From NCBI GenBank assembly GCA_025766275.1, contig JAFKAC010000003.1:806001-870000 (forward strand): 64,000 nt of DNA, given 5' to 3'. Source of the DNA: Lactarius indigo. Taxonomy: Eukaryota; Basidiomycota; Agaricomycetes; Russulales; Russulaceae. Positions 21,520-30,623 of this stretch are shown piece by piece (position 1 is the first letter of the stretch; every line of letters begins with the position of its first letter). A program made the position numbers and the translations under genes. The notes beneath the pieces are model-generated. The model searched no databases and had not been told where the DNA came from. It saw only the letters and a program-made list of their open reading frames with translations.

Positions 21520-22578
21520 TCAGTCAGCAGAGGTATCCATTGCCCATGGGTTTGCGAGGTTCTGGGGAACAGTCCACCCGGCGTTGCCCATCTTCTTCAG
21601 CTTACTGTCTTTGTATTCATCCACCCTTGCTCGGATATGGATGTAATTGCGTTGTTGGCAGAGCGTTGCTCGCTTCCATTCATTGAACGTTTCTGGTTCG
21701 TCCAAATTGTAGGTCTTCTCGTACAGCTTCTTTGGTAACCCCTTGGTAAATAGGTCAATGGTTTGGGGGTCGTTGAGACGATATCCTGCTTTTCTGGCGG
21801 CTTCTTCAAATTCATTAACGTATTTGTCGATATCTCTGTCGATCATTTTGAGCCCCTTCCTTAGAAGCGCTTGAGCTTGTTCTCGTTCGAGGGTATTGAC
21901 AAACCTTTGGTTAAAACCCTCTGCTACTGCGTTCCACAGATCCCATGTATGTTGGTCTATTCCTTGTTGTATTTGCCGGTTGAGCCACTTGAGGTACGAG
22001 AGTACCCATTCGCTGACCGACACCCCCTTGATGTAGGAAAGGAACAGGAGGCATCGCCAGTAATCGTTGCGCATGACGGGGGTGTCAAGGTTCATACCCC
22101 AATACACGTGCCATTGCGTGAGGAATGAGTCCACCTTAGTGCAGTCCCTGTCAAAAATGGTGGGGGGTTCACCTGTCAATTTTTCGTGTCCATGTCCACC
22201 TCCTCCTCCACCGCCTGGTGGGCCTTCACCTCCACCTCCACCTGGTGGGCCTCCTTCTGGCGGAGTGTTTGGAAGGTCTGGTGGATTTCCTCCTCCTCCT
22301 GGTCGTTGAGGGAAATCTCCATCCGGTGGACCTCCCCATCCTGGTGGGGGGTCGAGCGACAGCCCTGGTCTTTGTCCTCCTCCCAATGGAGGATCGCCTT
22401 GATTGGGTCTGATGGCCCAAAAGATTGCTGCGTCATCTGCAGTCATGCGATGTCCCATTTCAGGGTTGATGGGTAGAAGGTGTCGTTGGGACTCTTGTCT
22501 AATTGCTTCAGCTGCCTCTCGTGCCGCTTGTTCTCTCATGGTCATGATTTCTTCTGCCGTCATTGTAGTTGTCGCCAT
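21520..22578 (-). CDS. Gag of the inner gypsy element
   Basis: A fully open 352-codon frame from ATG at 22578 (MATTTMTAEEIMTMREQAAR) to TGA at 21520. An N-terminal helical segment is followed by a Gly/Pro-rich linker (about residues 75-130) and the retrotransposon gag domain: DSFLTQWHVYWGMNLDTP, FLSYIKGVSVSEWVL, LEREQAQALLRKGLKM, FNEWKRATLCQQRNYIHI. It forms the particle shell around element RNA. The frame continues past the stop for about 45 codons (TKVRLAGSEEIDYGKPP) towards a damaged zinc knuckle. The outer copy has a TGA at the same place. Confidence 0.88.
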   Translation of the reverse strand: MATTTMTAEEIMTMREQAAREAAEAIRQESQRHLLPINPEMGHRMTADDAAIFWAIRPNQGDPPLGGGQRPGLSLDPPPGWGGPPDGDFPQRPGGGGNPPDLPNTPPEGGPPGGGGGEGPPGGGGGGGHGHEKLTGEPPTIFDRDCTKVDSFLTQWHVYWGMNLDTPVMRNDYWRCLLFLSYIKGVSVSEWVLSYLKWLNRQIQQGIDQHTWDLWNAVAEGFNQRFVNTLEREQAQALLRKGLKMIDRDIDKYVNEFEEAARKAGYRLNDPQTIDLFTKGLPKKLYEKTYNLDEPETFNEWKRATLCQQRNYIHIRARVDEYKDSKLKKMGNAGWTVPQNLANPWAMDTSAD

Positions 22579-22593
22579 TCCTGCTACAGGTGA

Positions 22594-23600
22594 TCATACA
22601 TGAATGACTTCTGGTTGTTCTGAGATATGTAGAGACTCAGCTTGTTGGATGGTGTATTGCTCGATGGGTCCGACGCTTGCTGGTCTATTTTCTTCGCTTT
22701 GTTCTTCCTCTTCGGTTTCCTTGCTTACTGCTTCTCCGGTAGAATGTTCTTGTATTTGGCCGTCGATTGGTCCCCAATCGGCTCGCGAATTGAGTTCACG
22801 TGCATCAATGTCACACTGATACTGTCTTCCTGCTGGTCTGACAATGTCCCAGCGATGGTCTATAGGGTTCCACATAATCTCCACCCAGCACAGATGGTCA
22901 AAATTGAACTCAACAGGTCTAAACCTCGTGGGTCCATTAAACTCCACAAAATATCCAGTTTCATCTCCTCGGTCTCTCCACCGGGCTGCTCCTAAGAATC
23001 GGGTTGGTACATTGCAATCTTGTTACGGTACAGACTTGATGACTCATTACACACGACTCATGACCGGTTATGACTACGGTCCGGCATCAGTATTAGTCAT
23101 GGACTCTTACATCGCATCAGTCAGCATAGTAGTTCGCATGTGATTGTGACTCATGTATGACTCATTCCTAGGATAGCTGTACTAGGGTTCGAGCTAGTTA
23201 CGCTATTGGATATGTACTATTCCAGCGGCGCTTTAAAGCCCGCGTGTATTTGTATAAGTAGTTGACTAAGAAGACCAAGACTCCCCATCTTGGTCTTCTT
23301 CAATCCACCACTTGACTCGTCTCTTGTCTGCCTTAGTCTCGGACTAAGTGTGCCTCCGCTTGTATCCACCAAGGGGTACTTTTCTTTCATCCTTTGCTGC
23401 AGCGTGTGCCGATAGTGCCCCTGTTCAGCCGGTGTTGGGTTGACACGTGGTCCCCATTCACCTACCTCCGCTAAGTCGATTACGCCTATCTAGAGTCCAA
23501 GTCGGACTAACGCCGGTGGAGCGTAACAAATCTCCTCTGCGTTCCAGATGATATGGACGGAAACTCGTCCACTGGTCACAGGTGTTGATGGTCACCACAA
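22594..23600 (-). pseudogene. Upstream frame before gag of the inner element (split by LTR B1)
   Basis: Starts just after the primer site (TINTCDQWTSFRPYHLERRG, about 23593-23535), is split by solo LTR B1, and continues GDETGYFVEFNGPTRFRPVE, WVEIMWNPIDHRWDIVRPAG, RELNSRADWGPIDGQIQEHS to a TGA at 22594, 13 bases before the gag ATG and in the same frame. The outer element carries a clearly related frame. No ATG precedes it in frame, so its start is unknown: non-AUG, or inside the LTR leader. No known domain recognised. It could be a separate small protein or an N-terminal extension of gag. Confidence 0.6.
23021..23528 (+). mobile_element. Solo LTR, family B (copy B1), TSD AATCT
   Basis: A 508-bp unit TGTTACGGTA...GAGCGTAACA with AATCT at 23016-23020 and 23529-23533. 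It has TATAAGTA at about 23253 and, 34 nt after its first T, ATCTTGGTCTTCTT with the inverted arm AAGAAGACCAAGA upstream. This is the same hairpin as family A although the rest of the LTR is only distantly similar. It interrupts the upstream frame of the inner element. Confidence 0.92.
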
Positions 23601-23605
23601 TGGAT

Positions 23606-23618
23606 ATCTTGGTCTTAA
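23606..23618 (-). promoter_or_regulatory. Primer-binding site of the inner element, self-priming type
   Basis: Directly after the 5' LTR end on the minus strand come TT and AAGACCAAGAT (23616-23606). tRNA-primed sites begin with TGG, pairing with the tRNA CCA end, and none is present here. The 11 nt are an exact complement of ATCTTGGTCTT, which lies in the LTR 34 nt downstream of the TATA box, where transcription is expected to start. Confidence 0.7.
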
Positions 23619-23624
23619 TGTAAC

Positions 23625-24440
23625 TGTTACAATTTTGCCCCCTCGACCTCGACAAACGGCAATACAAAGGATGCAATCACGTGAGAAAGAGGAAGATGAT
23701 GAGGAAAAGGCTGAGATAAGCCATAAACCAAGAGATAAGTGCCCCGGCCCGCGATTCCACTGGACCTTCTGCGATGATGTGCAGAATTGCAGGTTCCATC
23801 AGCCCGGATAGAGCAACATCAACCGCCTGTCACATGACCCCGGCATGTGACCTGGCTAGAATGCACCGGAAGAGTCCAGATGAGCTTGTGCCTGGCTGAC
23901 TGATGTTTGGTACCTGATGACTGATACTGGCTGTGGATGACTCATAGACAATTACACTGTTACGATAAGGATGACTGATGCTTCACTCTGATTGGTTGAC
24001 CGACTGTATGCTGACTGATACTTACACATTCCCGATGACACTCTTACTGTACGATTACTCACCCTAGGATCGTTGTATTAGGGTTTCTGAGTTCGAACCT
24101 TACAATAGCTGGAGTATAAGTAGGGTAGCTTGTATCCCCTAGTTCTCCAGCTTGAGATCTTGTGGAATTGTACTGGTTGTTCACTGTCTTCCCTCTATCT
24201 TTTGAGCTGTGGTTGGCTGTCTGCCACCTCCCTTTGGGCTGCTTGCTCATCCCCCTTTCCTCTCTTATCTGCCATTCTCTGCCTCTCAGTACTTCTGTCT
24301 GACAGAAGGCTGCCAGTACCTTTGTCGACTAGGGGACGCCTTGGCTGTTTTGCCCTTCCCCGTAAGTTGGCTAACGATTTGGGGCATTGTGTTCCCATAG
24401 GACCGTCCAAGTCGGACACTACGCCCGTACAAGCGTAACA
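23625..24440 (+). mobile_element. Solo LTR, family C, TSD GTAAC
   Basis: An 816-bp unit TGTTACAATT...AAGCGTAACA with GTAAC at 23620-23624 and 24441-24445. It is inserted six bases inside the end of the inner element's 5' LTR. It has TATAAGTA at about 24114, flanked by GCTGGAG before it and CTCCAGC about 30 nt after it, a weaker version of the TATA/inverted-repeat layout. Confidence 0.9.
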
Positions 24441-24445
24441 GTAAC

Positions 24446-24878
24446 GCTGCCACGGCCTTAGCTCGACTTGAGCTCATAAGAAGGTGACTGTGACTTAGCT
24501 AATCACACCCAAAGGTGTATGGCATGAAGGCAACTTCTAGATGTTCAAAGACACTAGGACAACAGTGGCACTCTATTTCAATAGAGGCAGGACAAGACAC
24601 AAATCAAGAAGTGGTGATTGAAGAAGACCAAGATGGCATATCTTGGTCTTCTGCAGCTACCTTAAATACAAGAAGAGCAGGCTTTCAAGCGCTGCTATGA
24701 GTCACCGTAATGTAGCATCCAACGTATCGCGTAAGTACCGCAATCCTAATACTACTACTACCTGTACTAGGATCAAGTCATCCTTCAATGCCTAACTCCT
24801 ATCGTAAACCCTGAGTCTGTGACTAATCTACCTTACCGCCGTAGCCACAACCGGTACAGTAAGGGTCCAACCGTAACA
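24446..24878 (-). mobile_element. 5' LTR of the inner gypsy element (copy A5, main part)
   Basis: Continues the LTR begun at 23619-23624 after solo LTR C and ends CCGTAACA at 24878, followed by the TTGCT duplication. On the minus strand it has TATTTAA (about 24669) and ATCTTGGTCTTC in the standard arrangement. It would drive transcription of the element to the left. Confidence 0.92.
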
Positions 24879-24883
24879 TTGCT

Positions 24884-25311
24884 CCTCCACTGCTTTCAGT
24901 TTGTGCTGGTTGCCAATGTCCTTCCTCGTCTTCGCTTTGTTCAGTTTCTTCTGTTACTGCTTCTCCTGTGGAGTGTTCTCGCAGCTGCCCATCAATAGGA
25001 CCCCAATCTGCCTGGCTATTGAGCTCTCTGGCGTCGATGTCACAATGGTATGCTGGTCCGACTGGTCGCACTACATCCCAGCAGGAGTCTATCAGGTTCC
25101 ATGTAACTTCCACCCAACACAGTCAGTCAAAGTTGAACTCAACTGGTCTAAATCTCATGGGTCCATTGAACTCCACAAAGTATCCTGGCTCCTCTGCATT
25201 CTCTCTCCAACGAGCGGTTTTTAGGAAGCAGGTCAGAATGTTGTGGCTTCCTCTTCGGTTCAGTATGTAGGGACGGAAGTTCATCCACTGGTCTCTGGTT
25301 GTTACAGCCAC
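24884..25311 (-). pseudogene. Upstream frame of the outer gypsy element
   Basis: Reads AVTTRDQWMNFRPYILNRRG, EEPGYFVEFNGPMRFRPVEF, a stop, then WVEVTWNLIDSCWDVVRPVG, RELNSQADWGPIDGQLREHS until the inner element interrupts it at 24883. It resumes at 15897 with AIQELLIERAESAHITEPEP and a TGA just before the gag ATG. It is the counterpart of the frame at 22594-23600 and the evidence that this region is conserved in family A. Confidence 0.6.
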
Positions 25312-25316
25312 GATGT

Positions 25317-25329
25317 ATCTTGGTCTTAA
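25317..25329 (-). promoter_or_regulatory. Primer-binding site of the outer element, self-priming type
   Basis: TT then AAGACCAAGAT directly after the 5' LTR end (25330) on the minus strand, identical to the inner element's site. It complements ATCTTGGTCTT in its own LTR (about 26070). Confidence 0.7.
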
Positions 25330-26348
25330 TGTAACATCGTCACAACATTAGCTCAACTTGAGCTTGGTGGGGTGGTAACAACTTAGCTAATAGTCACAAC
25401 TGCTCGGATGTTATGCTCCACTGGCGTCAGTCCGACTTGGACTCGTAAAAGGCGTAATCAACTTAGCGAAGGTTTGGCAAATGGGGATCACGTGTCAACC
25501 CAACGCAGGCTGAACAGGGGCTCTCAGGCGCACACTGCAGCAAAAGGAAGAAAGTACTATCCCTTGGCAGATAGAAGTGGAGGTACTCTTAGTTTGGAGA
25601 CTAAGGCAAACAGTAGACGAGTCAGGTGGTGGATTGAAGAAGACCAAGATGGGGACTCTTGGTCTTCCGAGATAACTACTTATACAGGTACATGCAGGCT
25701 TTGAAGCACCGCTAGAACAATCAAGAGACCAATAGCGTAACTAGCTCGAACCCTAGTACAGCTATCCTAGGAATGAGTCATACATGAGTCACAATCACAT
25801 GCGAACTACTATGCTGACTGATGTGATGTAAGAGTCCATGACTAATACTAATACCGGACCATAGTCATAACCGGTCATGAGTCACATACAATGAGTCAAC
25901 CAGTCCATACCGTAACATCGGAGGCACATGCTCCTGCCTTGGTGAATATGCGAAGGCACACTTGCAGGTCTTCCATTACTTGCAAAGATGAAGGAAAGAA
26001 AGGATGACAGATAGTTGAGAGAATAGAGCCAACACAGACTAGTGACGATTCAAGAAGACCAAGATGGCGTATCTTGGTCTTCACCAATGATCTTAAATAC
26101 ATTTCGAGCAGGCTTTCAAGCGCTGCTATGAGTCACAGTAAAGTAGCATCCAACATATCGCAGAATCAGTGCAAACCCTAATATGACTAGTACCTGTACT
26201 AGTATCGAGTCACCTCGTATCACCACAATCTCCTATCATACTATTGCACCACCATCGTAAAGGCCTAAGGCCGTAAGTCCGTGACTAATCTACCTTACCA
26301 CCATAGTCACAACTGGTATAGTAAGGGTCCACAAGCCACAATGTAACA
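25330..26348 (-). mobile_element. 5' LTR of the outer gypsy element (copy A6), split by LTR B2
   Basis: Starts TGTAACATCG at 25330 and ends CACAATGTAACA at 26348, with solo LTR B2 inserted at 25409-25917. On the minus strand TATTTAA (about 26097) is followed at the standard spacing by ATCTTGGTCTTC. The right flank after 26348 is TCAAG. The matching left duplication is lost with the 3' end. Confidence 0.88.
25409..25917 (-). mobile_element. Solo LTR, family B (copy B2), TSD TCGGA
   Basis: A 509-bp unit TGTTATGCTC...CATACCGTAACA, the inverted relative of LTR B1, with TCGGA at 25404-25408 and 25918-25922. On the minus strand TATAAGTA is followed after 34 nt by ATCTTGGTCTTC and has the matching GAAGACCAAGA arm. 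Confidence 0.92.
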
Positions 26349-28405
26349 TCAAGTCATTCAGAACCAGCAGAGCAATGCATATCATACAATGATGTTAAGT
26401 ATCTACTCTCTGGCTAGGTGAGTTCATGGTTATTAATGTTGTTGCAATCTCAACTACTAGTTGCCTATGGCCACAGTGAAGTTGGTGATGTTCCCTCAGG
26501 TTCTCAAATCATGTAAGTTGACCTAGATTTACTTGAATGATAAGCTGTCATCAAGCCTCAATGTGCAACTTATTAGCTGGCTGTAAGTCCCTTCATAATG
26601 TCCTGAATATTATCACTGACATATTGACAGTCAACAGCTGGCTTGCATACCCAATGTGTCAATTTCTTTGACTTCAACTTTTTTACCATACTTAGTAGCC
26701 AATGACTGGATTCTAAAAAAACAAAAAAAAAAAAAACCCCTGATTTTATTTTAATTAGCACCTAATTTTGTGGTAGCATAGCAAATGAAATTATTATGAT
26801 TGTTTGTGGATATTGTGAATTTTCTCTCAACTATCAGTGGATTATCTTTCCATTATTGCTAATTAGATATAATAGAATCAGGGGTTACCCTAATATAATA
26901 TAATGATGATAATCTAGCTTATCAATAATTTATCGCTAGCCTATCATAATTATCGACAATTATCGACAAATTATTGAAGTAGGTTTTTCCTGATGAACTT
27001 ACTAGTAGCTACAATTACTATGATCGCAGGTGCTTTGATCAGAGACATTCCCCTGCTCTAACATAGCTCAGCTCAGGATCTCATTTTCACGTTCGGGTCT
27101 AACAGGAAACAGAGTTCTGTACTTCTTTCACACTCCTCTTCTTGATGCACTTTAGCACACATTGTACACACTGGAACCCCAGCTTTCTTATGCTTCGCTG
27201 GTGTGCCAGACTCGCCCTTACTCGCACCATTGCATCACATCTCACAAGCATGATTTCTCCTGGACAGAGTGGCCATTCACATGTTGCCTCGGGGGTGAAG
27301 TCATTGTGTGGGTCCCATCAAGCAGGCCCCAGTAGTCGAGGATGAGGTGAGGTAGTGGAGTCCCAAGAGGCTGCGGAGAAGGCATCTCACATCGGTGATG
27401 GACCCAGGAAGGCTGGCCGCCAGTGGCTAGGAAGTAGCAAGTTTGCACCACCGGATGTGCAGGCAGAGTGCATGGGATCACCTGAGGAGTAGCAAAGGAG
27501 GTGAGGTTGTAGAGGCGAATGATATGGTGCAGAGATCCATGATACGTGATCAACTTGCAAAATAGGGACTTTGACCGTGTTTTTTAAGGATGGCATGCAG
27601 GCAGTAAGAGCATCCAATCAGTTCCTGAGCCCAACCGTGACGCGTGACACCTCACTCTCAACAAAAACGCAAAGGAAAGAGACGGCATTGTCACCACTTC
27701 ACTCCGTTCACTCTGTTGACTCGAGAGTGGAGGCACGGCAGTGGGTATAGAAAGGAAAAAATATAACAGCAGGATGAAAAACCGAACAAAGCTCCTCACT
27801 GCACAATACAATGACCGAAAGACATGTGTAAGAAATGAGAGCCGTTTGCGGAGTCGCTCAAAGCAGCATGATCATGCCAGGCAGAAGAGGTGGAGAGCAG
27901 CACTCCACATGTGGGAGACGATCGCCATCGAAAAGTACACGGGAAGGAAGATGTTGCGTATCAGCCTGGTGCGCACGCACGGCGATCATGATCCACCATA
28001 TCCACCAGGCGGCACCCGCCGGCATCTGGCACCGGATCGGGGAGCAGTGACCGCACACAAAGATCCTTGATCTCAGAGCGGCTGAAGAGAATGGACTTGT
28101 CCTTGCCAATCCCTGCCCCAAGAAAAAAACAATCTCGCACCGCAATTGCAATGGCTCTCTATAAGATAAGTAACACACTTCGAGATCCATGTCGTACTTC
28201 CTGTAGTTGGTGAATGGAATGCTAGGTACAACCAGAGGCGTTTCTCCTGTCTGCCCGGAAACAAATCTCCCTCTCCATGTCGTGAGCCCCTAGCAGGCTT
28301 GTGGATACAAGCCCCGCCGCTGCTTCCGCCTATGTATATCTCGAGTGCTCGACGCCCCTTTCCAACAGGCTTTCTCTGTCTCGAGCCGCTTCTGACCCAT
28401 TCACG
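26349..28405. other. Intergenic DNA at the repeat/gene border
   Basis: 26349-27050 is AT-rich, with TAATTATCGACAA-like words, and has no gene. From 27100 on, composition resembles the gene compartment but no gene can be supported. On the minus strand a run around 28190-28250 (PLVVPSIPFTNYRKYDMDLE) and one at 28060-28130 (GKDKSILFSRSEIKDLCVRS) look protein-like and might be exons of an unidentified gene. I could not connect them into a model. Confidence 0.35.
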
Positions 28406-29165
28406 ATGCGCGCACCGCTCCTTCTTGTACTCACCACGCTTGCCATGTTCGTCGGGGTCGTTTCGTCTGCCGACAACATGCCTCGAGCGCGCGCAGCTAG
28501 GCCGTCCCCGCGGCCTTCACCGAAACTGAGGCCCTCTGCGCATTGGCCCGCCAGGCCCGCATCGCCCAATACAAAGCGTGCCCCTCAGCACTGGTCGCCC
28601 CCGTCCCCGCGTCCGTCACCGAGGCCACCCGCACCGTCGCCAAAGCACCACCACGGTCACGGGAAGCGGTCTGTAGAAGATCAGGACGTTCTGGGAGGTG
28701 GCGTCATCATCGACGCAAGCCACGAAGACCAGGAGAACGAGGAGAAACAGGGGCTGCGCGAGGGGCCTTGTCCCGAGCCGCTGACTGCGTGCCGCGTGCG
28801 CGGTGCACTTGACGTCGATGCGTTCGAGTGTGTCGACTTGTGGGCGGATCTGAGCAGCTGCGGCGGATGTCCCGCAGATGACATCGTGTGCGTCAAACCT
28901 CCCCCCCCTCCCCTGTTTTTTTTTTTTTTTTTGCAATCTCCTTCGCTAGCGAATGCGAATTTAGGTTTAATTGTTCCTACGTTCTTGCCGTTCCTGACGC
29001 GTCAGATCTTTCAGCCATGATTGCGCAGCGATTGCCCATGCGCGTGGCGTCGAGTGTGTCGCAGGCCACTGTGAAGTACGCTTGTGCAACGAGGGGTATG
29101 TCGTCGCGCCGCAGCAGGACGCGTGTGTACCCGTTCGCGGAGTCAATCGCGACCCGACGACGTGA
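28406..29165 (+). CDS. Secreted cysteine-rich protein with CPL1-like domain
   Basis: Two exons, 28406-28887 and 29015-29165 (intron 127 nt with a T-tract), 210 aa. I chose the ATG at 28406 over the in-frame one at 28301 because it opens a good signal peptide (MRAPLLLVLTTLAMFVGVVSS). A Pro/Ser/Arg-rich stretch follows (about residues 25-80) with a His/Lys/Arg patch (KHHHGHGKR, a possible processing site). The C-terminal domain has ten cysteines: GPCPEPLTACRV, FECVDLWADLSSCGGCP, HDCAAIAHARGVECVAGHCE, RLCNEGYV, DACV. That spacing is typical of the fungal CPL1-like domain, named after a secreted Cryptococcus protein. Its molecular role in this organism is unknown. Confidence 0.8.
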
Positions 29166-30623
29166 TGTGCCTGGATAAGCGCGCTGAGCGCCATTGGGAC
29201 GCGTTCGCTGCGGCTGCGTTGGCGATAATTTGATGATGACTCGATCCGGGGCCAGCCGAATAGCGCTGAGGCGTCGCCAGGGAAGTGTGTATCAAGGCGC
29301 ATCCATTTCATTCAAAAGTTAGTCAGAAGGTTTTTTCGCTTTGATTATCGTTTACTACATGTACTGTACATGTACATGGGACTTGTACTGGACTGAACTG
29401 AAAGAACTTTGTAGAACTTTGCTTCCTACCCCTATCCTATCCCTTTATTCTTTAGTCAGAGACCGGGCTTTGGTCATCAGAACGTAACTTTGTTGGACGC
29501 CGATAGTGATCTAGTGTTTTTTATGGTCAATGACTAACATTCGCTAATGGGCGGCGATTCCGGAGACGCTGAACCTGTACAGTAATTGCTTGGTGATGCC
29601 GATAGGAGGGTTTTCTTGGCAACTGCATACGGGCCGCGCTCCCGGGATTAAAACATGTATGCCAGACCTCACACTGGCAGCATTGCCTGACCGAGATAGC
29701 CCGAAGTCAAAAGGAGGGACCGAGGAAACGAACACGAGCGATCTCGGGGGATGGAACGATGTCGTACCATTTCTGTTGTAAAGAATGCGAGAAAGAACTC
29801 AAAGGTGGATGTAAATGGACATGGGATCCTGAGTTGGTCATCTTGATTATGCAACTCAAGTGGTCTGATTTTCGGAATCTTCGCCGCGAGTGCGTTTCAC
29901 GCGCCCGTGTTCATATCCTTTTATTTCAGCCCAGAAAACAAAGATACTCTTCCTCATTATGTTCCCCTCCCGAACCCGCAGTCATCTCCGACTCCCCCCT
30001 TGTCTTTCTCCAACGCGGGGAACTTTGGCTTGAGCAGAACCAGCCAGTCGACCTGTACTTCGATATCACTGTATTCCCTCATCTGGCATCCCTCCAGCAC
30101 CCCTAGCCCAGCGCTCGTCCGAGCAGCCCCGTGTACTGCCGGCAGTTGAGTAACTGGCATCCCTTTGTCTCCCGGACTGTAAGACAGACCCTGTCCCCAC
30201 ACCCCCACACCATCTCGGACGCTCGTCAAGCTGGCGTGTCTCCTCTCCTTTTACTTCACCTGTATTGCAGCTCTCACTATCTATTGCCCGACCAAACGTC
30301 TTCTTCAAGGCTGTACCAATCCATCACCATCACGGCAAACCAAAACACTGGCGTCCTCTCAACACATCAAGGGTGGTGCAGAGGACCGAGCTAGCGCTCG
30401 TAGTAATGATCTTGCCATCACTGAAAGTTGGCGTTTGAACGTCAACATTCGACTGGGTGTGGCCTTTAAATTCGCAGAGGGGGCCAACACAGCGCGCACA
30501 GTAATGCACACCTCGGTTGTGGTCCTAGTCGCACTTGTCATAGGATGCACTGGTTTCTTGACGGTCCGTCGGTCATATTTTCTCTCGTATAAGACGTAGA
30601 ATCTGAATTGAGGACAGAGTATC
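29166..30623. other. Intergenic region
   Basis: No ORF with recognisable features. The last 500 bp are pyrimidine-rich and AT-poor and probably include the promoter and leader of the gene starting at 30624. Confidence 0.4.

Larger units (their letters stand above)
15902..24878 (-). mobile_element. Inner, nearly complete chromovirus (Ty3/gypsy family A)
   Basis: Flanked by TTGCT at 15897-15901 and 24879-24883, with LTRs at 15902-16340 (3') and 23619-24878 (5', split by solo LTR C). The LTRs differ at roughly 20 sites, nearly all transitions, so the insertion is not recent. Inside, from right to left: primer site, upstream frame, gag, protease, RT, RNase H, integrase with chromodomain, post-chromodomain region and polypurine tract. 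Solo LTR B1 sits in the upstream frame. A one-base deletion in RT and several TGA stops make it non-functional. Without the two inserts it is about 7.6 kb. Confidence 0.93.
14531..26348 (-). mobile_element. Outer gypsy family A element (minus), 3'-truncated and nested into
   Basis: Reading leftwards: 5' LTR (25330-26348, holding solo LTR B2), primer site 25317-25327, upstream frame (25311 down to 24884, resuming at 15897), gag 15816-14812 and a zinc knuckle at about 14622-14667, then lost at 14531 where the plus-strand copy's LTR begins. A second family member (15902-24878) is inserted in the upstream frame with TSD TTGCT. Protease to integrase are absent. Confidence 0.85.

Noticed and set aside
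23606..23625. tRNA-type primer-binding site
   Set aside because: No TGG follows the LTR end, and the site matches the element's own LTR instead.
28301..28405. Earlier in-frame ATG for the CPL1-like gene
   Set aside because: It would put about 35 polar residues before the signal peptide. The ATG at 28406 gives a normal secretion signal.
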